Origin: Echinometra lucunter
Lineage: Eukaryota > Echinodermata > Echinoidea > Camarodonta > Echinometridae
Length of the DNA stretch: 64,000 bases
Direction: 5' to 3'
Assembly: GCA_029962745.1 (NCBI GenBank)
Contig: CM057167.1
Coordinates: 15,761,285 to 15,825,284, forward strand
Shown here: positions 45,573 through 56,100 of the stretch, piece after piece
How positions within the stretch are numbered: position 1 is the first letter of the stretch
How the letters are laid out: the number at the start of each line of letters is the position of its first letter
Notes under the pieces: generated by a model
What the model was told of the DNA's origin: nothing
Databases searched by the model: none
Seen by the model: only the letters and a program-made list of their open reading frames with translations
Position numbers and translations under genes: made by a program

Positions 45573-45949
45573 AGATACAGAAGTATAACGACCTGGCATG
45601 GGAGCCGAAAAGGATATGAAAGGTGAAGGCGAAGGTAGTACCATGGAGCAATATCTTTTTTATGGCTCCATGGTAGTACCAATAGTCATCGGAGCCTTAG
45701 GAACTGTAACAACCTGACACAGAAGCTTCCTGGCTAATCTAGGAGTCGAGGTGTCCTTTGAAATGATACAGAAGGCAAGCTTGCTTGGGACAGCTCATAT
45801 CCTACGGAAGGTCTTGAACTAGAAAGAGAAGTGAACAATGAGAAGAGGACTTGTTTGATAGAATAGAGAACAGATAATCCTAGATTTCTAGAAGAAGTCC
45901 GGTTGCTGTTTAATATACCAACAGAACATCAAGTTGTGGAAAAAGGAAT

Positions 45950-45977
45950 TAATAATGATAATAATAATGATAATGAA

Positions 45978-46043
<66 letters not shown>

Positions 46044-46082
46044 GATGATAATGATGATGATGATAATGCTGCTGACGATAAT
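45950..46082. repeat. (GAT)n/(AAT)n microsatellite at a SINE tail
   Basis: GAT/AAT triplets directly abut the reverse-oriented SINE, i.e. they lie at its 3' end. Confidence 0.93.
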
Positions 46083-46285
46083 ATGTTTTGTTCACCCAGG
46101 GTAGCCTCTCCAGAGAAGACCCTGCAATCATTACCCCAGCTTTAGCACAACCACAGAGATGAATCCTCAAGACATCTCTGTGGTGACAACTGAGCACTCG
46201 GTGCATTCAAGGAATAAATCCTGCCAGGTACCCACTGTCTACACCTAGGTCGAGTGTGGCAAATTAATGTAGAGTACCTCAAGCT
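46083..46285 (-). mobile_element. SINE (CTTTGAACCACAAGG family), 5'-truncated
   Basis: Minus strand: TGCCACACTCGACC, GTGGGTACCTGGCAGGATTT, then GAGGCTACCCTGGGTGAACA AAACATATTAT, matching 34900-35085. The tRNA head is missing. Confidence 0.68.
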
Positions 46286-46574
46286 AATTCATTCCTCCTG
46301 ACCTCAAAATTTTTCTCCTCTTTCTCACTCTGTATCTGTGAAGACTCTTTTCCCTTCTCTTGCGTTATTTCTCTCTCTCTCTCTCTCTCTCTCTCCCTCC
46401 CCTGTCTCTCTCTTGTATTGTTTGTCTCTCTCTCCCTCCATCTCTAACTCCATCTCAAAAATTCCGGGTCAAATGGATACCCCCCCCCCCCCGTTCCCAG
46501 AGTTAATATTTAATGTCCCAATCATCTTTATCCATTTTCATAATTTCAACAGTGTTTCATACATTAATCTTTCT

Positions 46575-46680
46575 TTATTTCTGTATTTCTTTATTTCCGT
46601 ACAGCGCTTAGAGACATCAGCGAAATGTATTAGGTGCTATAAAAATCCAGAATATATTATCATTGTTATCACTTTTCAGT
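46575..46680 (+). mobile_element. LINE (CR1/L2-like) 3' tail
   Basis: CAGCGCTTAGAGACATCAG and TTAGGTGCTATAAAAATCCA followed by an ATTATTATT-like end is the 3' UTR pattern of many CR1/L2 elements. Confidence 0.5.
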
Positions 46681-46708
46681 TTAAGTTGATAAAGATCAAT
46701 AATTCAGA

Positions 46709-46800
46709 TTAACCTGTTGAGCACAATTTGATTTTAGTATAACACACATCTCCATAGACCCTAGCCCTAGTTATTTAGGGCTTAGTGTTCAATGAGTTAA
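46709..46800. mobile_element. 92-bp TTAA micro-MITE, GAGCACAATTTG family
   Basis: TTAACCTGTTGAGCACAATT TG to CTTAGTGTTCAATGAGTTAA; same family as 56050-56142, opposite orientation; decayed relative at 17218. Confidence 0.72.
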
Positions 46801-49751
46801 GAACAGATAATAGGGGGGGTCCAACAAAACATCAAGAAAGAAAAAATACCAGAAAATCTCAATATGTTCTTTAATACAAAATTTATTCCACCTTACTTTC
46901 TAAAACATCTTTGTGACACTTTAGCTTAGCATTTTAAGCATTCATTCTATAATTTAACCTTACACCCAATCATGTTTTAATGATAATATACACATACATG
47001 AAAAAATTGAAAAATCAGAACTTTGCCCAGATCCTGAATGATTTAGGCAAATTATATAAAAATGATTGTGACAAATAATCAGTGCACTGAAAATGTACAA
47101 AAACAGTCGAAATTTATATCAAAAAGAAAACTGATTTTACACAAAGTTCAGTCTAACTATACTATAGCATTTTGGATTTGTTAACTATTTGAAACTTTGA
47201 CAAATCATGGCATTATCATTTCTATCAAGAAAGGCAAAGTAGTGTGCTACATTTCATACATTTATCAACATAAATGGATAAAAGTATAGTAAAAAAAAAA
47301 AAAAAGTATTGAAGACCAAAAGAAGAAACAGGAAAAAACAGGAGCAATAATATTAAAGTAAAATAAGATTACTGATAGCGGAAGGAACGTGTAATGAAAG
47401 AAGGATGAAAGGATAAAAGAAGGATAGAAGGATAAAGGTCGAAGAATAAGACAAGGGTGGGAAGGCATACGATGATAAATTATGGAGGTGCCTCCACATA
47501 ACCTTCTCTGTATGGGGGACATGCCTACTTGTACCAAAGGCACTGACGATCCAAAGTTTGAAAAATGTAGGGGCGCGGGGCTGAGCGGCACACACTCATT
47601 ACAGTGTACAGTAGGGCAGCAGCACCATGCATTCAGCTGATAATGTGTGATGCCACCGTTCTATGGGAGATAGCGCAGATCGTATGTAAACGGCCAAGTG
47701 ATGCACTGACGCCATTGAAAATAAAGGATGGCACGCACCCCCGCACCACCCCCTGGATCTGCCAAGGAAAGGCCTTCTCACTGTGGGATTTCACATAGAA
47801 CTCTTTATAATTCTTAAAGTACAATGAAAATCAAGTTTAATAGAAGTATACTAGTAAAGGGTCTTGTTATTGGCACCGTAAAATGAGGAGGAAAAAAATA
47901 CAACATGCCATTTGTAAAAAAAAAAAAAAAGTGAAAAACATTAGAAGGAAATGTACAATGCATCATAATTAAATAACAAAGTTTAAAGTGTTTTCTGAAT
48001 AAATTTTTCTGAAGTTAACTTAATCTACTAAGCAATGGAAACTTTTCCCCTAAAAACACTGATTTTTCATTTTAAAAAACATGAAAAACGGGACGTTTTG
48101 GTAGCTAAATAATTACAAAAGGTCCGCTCTCTGAATAAGAATATGATCAAGTACTTTTAACATAGAAATCATTCAACAGCATTCGTTAATTTACACATTA
48201 CAATAAATGAAATACACACAAGAGCAAAGATAAAAGGCTACATTATACATAAAGAACATAAACTACATATTCAGTCATAAACTCACAATGTTATTTTGTT
48301 GTAATACACAATTTACATATATAACGAGCACAATATACAAAGAGACTAAAATTGTCATTTTTTAAAGACATTGATTTACAATCAATGTACAAAACAGAAT
48401 ACACACACAAATTCTCCACCGTATACTGCGCATACCAAGCCAACGTGGAGTGTTGCTATTAAAATATCACATGCAATGCTTTCGTGACTTTCTCTTCAAA
48501 AGCAATATCAAAGTATTTCTGTAACGTGCTTTGTAAGTTCCGTCAGCATTTAGAAAAATCCTTCATATATTGCTGAGCATTATTACATCACTCCAGTTTC
48601 TTATTTTTAAAGATGCATCTTTACAAACATCGTACCTATATGTATCTTTATTTGTAGCAAATATCAATAATTATTCACTAACAAACACCACAACAGCTTT
48701 ATACTACATGTGAACTTCACTTACCGGTATCTTTTTTTTTTTAGGTAAATACACTGCAATATCTATATATGGCTGCTAGTTCAATATCAATTATGAAAAA
48801 AAAAAATCTTCTCAGTGTTTAACATGTGCAATCCCACTAAGAAGAAGTTCAGTAACAATAATCATGAACATGATTACCGTATACTACTAGTTTTTAAAAC
48901 ATACGAAATAAGAATTTCAGTGATAATTTTCAATACGATGATGTAACGTGGAAAGTCATCACTCCATAAATTTACAGAATTTCACAAAATCCTAGTGCAC
49001 TACACAGGAAAAAAAAATCTCAGCACATAAAGGCATGAAAACGAAGAGCATTTACTATAAAAAAAAGAAAGATTTATAAAAAGAAAGTTTTAAAAACTAA
49101 TGAAATTTGAAAGCATGAAGTACAAATATCCAAACCTAAGTTTATGCTACATGAAATGAACAAGAACATCAATATAAAAATCTAAAATGAAGAGCATATG
49201 AAGGAATTATCTCCCAATGTTTGATACTAATTGCCTCCTTTCCAAAGGAAGCAAATAATGACGTTCTATGGAGGAAAAAAAACCTCTTTCAGGGTTTGAA
49301 GAATATTATCATAACACAAATGCTGCATTTCATATCCTTGTTTGAAAAATCTGTAAAAAATAATCAAAGGGGGCATTCGGGCATACACAAGTAAACAAAC
49401 GTAGTAAAATCAGGCACTTTCATCAATTTAATCTAAAGATAATTAATTTCTCCTGAAAATCAGAAAATCTCAAATACACATGTTAAGATACCACGTAGAG
49501 AAAACATTAGAGAAACTATCATTTTGAAACCCTGAAACAATCACAGGTCCATGAAAGAACACGCTTTGTCATACAACCAAACACAAACCAACATTCATGA
49601 ATACATTTATAATCGGGCATAAATTATTCAAAGAAAGCAACATGTTATATATAAAATTCAATTTTTCATCAGGAAGGATGTTTGCTGGCTGCGTCATGTA
49701 TCATTTCTAATATTATTGTCTGGCTGCAAGAGAGAAAAAAAACATATATTC

Positions 49752-49959
49752 CCGGGCCGGATCAAGAATTTTTCAAAAGGGGAAGGGGGGGGGGGGGGGT
49801 GTCAGCTTTTTCAGGTGTCTGTCTTACAAAAAAAAAAAAAATTGCTGATAAACTCAACAACTTCTCGCATTAAAAAGGGGGGCTGCGGCTGAGTAGGCCC
49901 ACCCGAGTTTCAAAAGGGGGCAGCGGCTGATTCAATCCCCCCCCTGGATACGCCCCTGT
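49752..49959. mobile_element. GGATC..AAAAGGGG repeat, probable hAT-type MITE
   Basis: GGCCGGATCAAGAATTTTTC AAAAGG at the left, TTTCAAAAGGGGGCAGCGGC TGA and CCTGGATACGCCCCTG at the right. Flanks TATTCCCG/TATTCCGG resemble an 8-bp duplication. Contains a 15-G run. Confidence 0.5.
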
Positions 49960-51161
49960 ATTCCGGAGGGTTGCGTGTGACAAGAGTGTGGGAATAGAAA
50001 AAGAGAGGAGGAATGTGAAATTTACAAGGCTGCAGCACATCAAAGAGGGAGTTGCATTGATATCAAATCTTCGAATGAGACACTTCCGTTCAAAACAAAC
50101 TGCTGCATGAGGCCCTTAGTACAACTAAATGTACCTACACGTATCATTTCTAATATTATTGCGTGTTTTGGATTGGAACTGGAATGACAAAACCTTCACA
50201 AAAACAGCTTGCTGTATATCAAGCATCCCATAACCAAACGCTAAACATCCAGCATCAATTTTTCATGTGGCATATTTTTGCAACCTTTGCTGGTATTGAG
50301 TTATTCAAGAAGCCCTTACAGACAGGTTTGACTATGAAACCTAAGAATTCTTTTTCTATCACACTGTACCACAATCTACCCTCATTGCATTCCATAATCC
50401 CACTTCTAGAAAAAAACACAAAATTAACATCTCTACATGGTATCGCTACACTTAAATCTGCATTGCTACATGTATATCTAATTACATTATGATCATAACT
50501 GTTACACACAGAGGCAACATCCTTCTTATATATTTCTTTTTATTACACAACATGATTAATTTCATGCTCGTACGTACTTGATCAAAGGTTGCTTTTTCAT
50601 TTTTTTCTTCAAACATATATACACACGTAATCAATAAATATCACTCATAACATACAATATTAGATGGATCATATTTCAAGCCATCAATTAACAACCAGAC
50701 TTAGATGATTTTTATGTTTTGTTTTGGGGGTTTTTTTTTTCAAAAGGAAAAGTGCATCTCATAAACCATTCACAAGTTCCATAATGTTCAAAATATTGGA
50801 AGGCATCTTCCAAAGTATGGTGTGTGGTGTAATTCAGACTTACGGTATTATGTTGCTGTGCTCAAGCCCCTTCACATCACAATACATAACTCAAAAGATG
50901 AAAAGCAACTGGAACATAACACAATAAATATAAGGATAAATCAAGAGTTGTAAAACTAAATTACTGTCAACATCTTCCACATCATTATGTCTCCTCTGTC
51001 TTTACTTATTTCTCTTCTATTTCAAATCGCGACTTTCCAGCCTAATGTGTGAAAATAATCAACTCTGAACTGATAACCCTTCTTGTAAAGTGCTTCATTT
51101 TCAATGTACCATCCATACAAAGATGACACCCAAGGACTAACACTGGGATCTCCTTTTTGCC

Positions 51162-51167
51162 TTTATT
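51162..51167 (-). terminator. possible AATAAA poly(A) signal of the integrin gene
   Basis: AATAAA on the minus strand about 575 bp after the stop codon. Other AATAAA/TTTATT hexamers occur further left (for example near 50538), so which, if any, is used cannot be decided from sequence. Confidence 0.2.
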
Positions 51168-51742
51168 AAGCAAGGCAGAACCATACTGCCTATATAAATT
51201 TAAAACAAACACCACTCACAAATACAGACTCATGTCTGTCCATTTACTTTGGTCTCATTTTTTTTTTTTACACAACTCAGTGCTTGAAATATTACCTCAA
51301 TTTACCACTATCATTTTGCACCCTTTCTTCTAAGCCAAAGTGAGTTTGACAAAATATCACGCGAATGTTCACATTCAGTGGGTGCATGTAAAAAGCCACT
51401 CGTTTCCTTTCATTTATACAACGGTAGACCCTTAGAGAGCCTTACCTCCAGTCACTGTGACTTAAACAATGTACCATATGAGAGTCATGGTCAGTTTAAA
51501 TTCATGGCAATGAGTGGCTATAAACAAATTAAATTGACACTAACAGGTGTATTTCAGCAAAAAAGAAGAAATGCATCATCGACCTTTGACCTCTAGCGAT
51601 CATTCTCACCTCACAACAGGAAGAAGAAATACTTTTATCATAGTACGCAAACATGGGACACGATAACATTTAATCAGTAAAGACTAGGAAGGTTTTAAGC
51701 TGACTTGGCTGACTGGCTGCCTGGATGACAGTCAGGTGCGCA

Positions 51743-51841
51743 TCATACATCCTCGCTAGGTGGGCCGTCTTTCTCTACTGGGGGAACCGCCTGGTAGTCA
51801 TTCTGGTCTTCTCCAGGTTTCTTCCGCTCGAAGAAGCCGCA
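51743..51841 (-). CDS. integrin alpha cytoplasmic tail exon with stop
   Basis: Encodes CGFFERKKPGEDQNDYQAVP then PVEKDGPPSEDV and TGA. With the preceding Lys this gives KCGFFERKK; the Arg that bonds with the beta tail is kept while the usual Lys before it is Glu. The 32-residue tail is Pro/acid-rich with one Tyr. Acceptor TCCTTGCAG. Everything to the left until an unknown poly(A) site is 3' UTR. Confidence 0.92.
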   Translation of the reverse strand, partial: CGFFERKKPGEDQNDYQAVPPVEKDGPPSEDV

Positions 51842-53068
51842 CTGCAAGGAGGAAGAGGGGTGGAGAGGTTAGAGTATGGTCAGAAACAATAAAAAGGTGT
51901 GCGGATGTCATATGACATATTTAACAGAGGAAATAAGAAAATGACTATCCCGAAGAGTTAACCCATAGAGGTACAGTGTCTCCTTTAGGAGACGCTTTGG
52001 TAGTATCTGCTGATCAAGAAGGCTGGGCATCACACATTATATGAGCAGAAAGAGAAAAATTCACAGAAAGTTTTGAGTCCATTCCCAATGCAGTACGTTA
52101 TTGCGTTTTCGAATAACAGCAGTCTGAATATAACTAATCATTAAACTCTTTAAACTGGCAACACAGTGAATATCATATAATCACCATTTCCGTGCTCAAA
52201 TTGGCGGTTTCAGCTTAAATTTTGCAATCATAATTCATTTTGGTTCATGTTATATCTATAATCATTTTTTTCAAATCATGTAAGAGTGGAAAAAAATCAT
52301 ATTTGTTGCCAATTCGAGGAATGAAGATGATTAATTTAGACCTTTAAAAAAGCTCTGTACTTCTATGGGTTAAAGCAAGCAAGAGTTTACAAGATCAGAG
52401 TGCATAACACACATTCCAGCCATCAGAATGAAGAAGGGGAAGACAAAGCAAAGGTTGGAGAGGAAGAATTGGAGAAAGAAAAAATAGATGGAAAAAAAAG
52501 AAGAGGGAGATGCGGGAGGACAGGTCAAAAACCCACAGAAATAGAAATGAAATTGATTTTACATCAGAGCAAATTAATTCAATTCATGTATTTCCATCAA
52601 TAGTTTAAAAATACATATAGACAAAGTATAAAAGCATAAGACAGAGGAGAAAGCAAGAAAAGCAAAAGCTTTATGAAGAGCTGCCACCTTGAGTATCAAA
52701 ATATAATAACATATAATATATAATAGAAATAGATGTAGATGGGCAAAATTGACTAGATATCATACAAGTTATTTTCAAAAAACAACAACAACAAATACAA
52801 TAAAATAAAAAACAACCAGGACAAGCCCAACACAGACAAGGTATAATGCCAGACAAAGAGCCTAATATTGCTTCAGTAAATATGACTTATAGTTACGCTT
52901 AAGTGAATTTAAAGATGGACTTGTCTTTATAGCTGGGTGTAATTCATTCCTGATCTTGGATCCCCTATAAAATATACTTGTCAGACCAACATAAGTTCTA
53001 TTTAAAGGCATCAAAAATGAGATCTAGTGACATTTCTTCCATATGTATATCAGTTTAAAACAAAAGTT

Positions 53069-53100
<32 letters not shown>

Positions 53101-56100
53101 GGAGAGAAAGGCACAGAGAAATGCGAGATACATCACAATTACACACCTATCAACACAGACAAACAGAATTGGAGGGAAAAAGAAAGAGTGACAGAAGGAG
53201 AAAGAGAGACACACAGAGTAAAAGGAAAAGAGAGTTAGAGAGAGAAAGAGAAAAAACAGAGAGAGGGAGAAAGAAGGAGAGAGGGGCAAACAGAAATGTA
53301 ACATACATCACAACGACACACCTATCAAGACAGACAAACAAAATGGGAGGAAAAATAGAAAGACAGACAGACAGGAGGAAAAAGAGAGACACACAGAGTA
53401 AAAGGGAAAGAGAGTTAGAGAGAGAAAGAGAGAAAAAAGAGAGAGGGAGAAAGAAGGAGAGAGAGGCAAACAGAAATGTAACATACATCACAATGACACA
53501 CCTATCAACACAGACAAACAGAATGGGAGGAAAAATAGAAAGACAGACAGGAGGAAAAAGAGAGACACACAGAGTGAATGGAAGAGAGAGGACAAGAAGA
53601 AGAAGAAGATGGAGAGGGTGCGAGAGGGGGGGGGACAAACAGACAAGGAAGATACAGACAGAGGGAGGGATAATAACTCACTTTCCATAATCCTAAGATA
53701 ATGATGAGTAGTAGGATGATACCGCCGAGCACCGAGACGACGATGATCCACCAGGCAATACTTACAGGGGGAGGCACTAACTCTTCGGCAGTGATGGTCG
53801 TGGTTGCCTGTACAAAACAGAATACAACAGAATAATCGGACATGATATTATGACGCTTTCAGAAACAGTATGTACTGGGTGATTCCATAAACAAGGGGTC
53901 CAAGTTGTGATATTTTTGGTGTCCCAGTTACTTTAGGAACTTTGAGCTGAGGCCATCAGAATTGTCATGAAACTAGTTAGATTTAAGTTGGCTACCAAAT
54001 ATTGAACAGTATGCCCTAAATGTTCATTCATTAGATCTAATATGAGACTTCACTCTATTTTCATGACAGTTTTGATGGCATATTGTTCAAAGTTCCCTAT
54101 GTAACTGGGACACCATAAATGTCATAACTTGGCCCCCTAATTTATGTTATTACCCTACTACACATGTTGCTTGCATTGGGACTGGGGAACCACTTAGAAA
54201 ATGTCCTCTGCTTTTACGAGTTCCACCACATAAAGCACATCCCTGGCAGTATCACCGACAGGAATCCTTTCCAATCGACTTCCAAAGTCCACTGTTTAAA
54301 TACATTACAAGACTTGAAAACTTCTCAAAAATATCTCAAATTTATATTGGGTACTAAGTGGAGAATTAAAAAACAACTGTATCAGCTTTGGTAAGTTGTT
54401 ATTGTCAGCATCTATACAATGCTATCATTATCATTATTTCGTTTCCAACATGTATATGTTGAATTGTGCAATTTGTAACCCATACAAAATTTAGCTATTG
54501 CTTGTGGAGCATGAGATTTTTAATAAAGCCCATTTTATCTATCTGTCTATCCAGCTGTCTATGGTATTTATCTATTTATCCATCTATCTATCTATCTGTC
54601 TATTTATCTCTCTATCTCTCGATCTATTTATCTGTCTATCTACGTTATCTACTTATCTATTTATCTTTCTATCACTCGATCTATCTATCTATCTATCATG
54701 TAGAGGTGTTGTGGTCCAGTGCATCAGTCTCTGGGCTTTGAACCACAAGGTACGGAGTTCGAATCCCTGCCGCAGCATTAATGTCCTTTGGCAAGACACT
54801 ACATTTGCCACACTCTAGCCAGGTGTAAATGGGTACCGGCAGGAAGAAATTCCTTGAAAGCGGTGAGCACTGAAATTGGTAGCCTAGCTTTAAGCCAGAA
54901 TAATATTGGGAGCGCCTTGAGCACCTTGTTTGGTGGATATGTGTGCTACTATCTATCTATCTCTCTATCTCTTGATTTATCTATCTCTCTGTCTATCTAT
55001 CTACACGTATCCATCTCTCTATCTATCTACCTACTTATCTACATACCTATCTAACTATCTATCCATCCATCTACCTATCTATGTATCTTTCTCTCTCTAT
55101 CTATCTATCTCTTTAATAAGCACTCACCTTGGTAGAGTCACTGAATTCCCTAGGGAGGGGTACATTATAAGGAATGGTCTCCACAGTAGCGGTTGCAGTA
55201 GAAGCTAGGGCCATCTGTATCACTGGTGTTGTGTCTGATAGATCCTGCAAGATCGCAAGAATAATCATAATTAATAAATTTGATGTCTATGAACATTTCA
55301 TAACTTCAATGACTGATTTATTGATAGATAAAAAGATTGCAAGAATAATATACAAATAATGCACAGATGTGAGTGTGTAAGTGGTGATGCAGCACACTCG
55401 AGGGTATTTACAATGTACGACTAGCACGAGGCGCTTGCGCCGAGTGCTTTTGCATAATATTGCAAATACCCGAGATGCCTGCATCACCACTAACATCACG
55501 AATTTAAATCTGTGCATTATTTGTTTTATAAAACGGGTCGGCAGTATGACTTTGCAGTGGAAAATTTGTTAAAATCGCTCCAAATTTCCTCAGATCCTAC
55601 AGACAATCAGGCAACATCTGCTTTCTCTTATGACATCACAAGCGTAGCCAGTGTGATGCGCCCGCGGCCCGGGAGCACCCCTGAGTAAGCGCATCAAGAT
55701 CCTTGTGATAACTAGAAAGACCGCGTATTTCATGGCGCGCGTGTCAGTTTTTACGCGCCAGAGGTAAAGTGATGCATCCAAAATGCACAGTGCTGCACAA
55801 AAAAATGCACGGCTGGAAGGTTGCGTAGAATTAAAGCATGAACACGTGACATGCATACGCACTCGCAATTGGCTACATCTTTGAACCTGTTTTATAATAA
55901 TGATTAACAAATTTGATGTCCATAATGACTGATTTATCAACATTCATTTTTATCCAAGTCATTCAAAACAGATAGTAATCAAAATACAAACGTTCCCTGG
56001 AAAAGAGGCAAACACCCCAAATCATGTTTTGTTTAGGACTGGGATGCCATTAACCCGCTGAACACTAAGCCTGAGATAACTCAAGTTAGGGTCTGTGGAA

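Larger units (their letters stand above)
44740..51742. other. AKAP9/integrin intergenic region and integrin 3' UTR
   Basis: No coding exon supported. 45118-46080 is microsatellite-rich. From 46810 to 51740 there is little recognisable repeat apart from 49752-49959, so part may be a long integrin 3' UTR. 47270-47800 contains GC-richer sequence with no recognised product. Confidence 0.5.

Noticed and set aside
45590..45680. Hairpin GGTAGTACCATGGAGC..GCTCCATGGTAGTACC
   Set aside because: Short stem with central mismatches and no second copy; too little to name.
53043..53690. 215-codon Arg/Glu-repeat ORF
   Set aside because: Product of the GA-rich minisatellite; all frames stay open because of the repeat.
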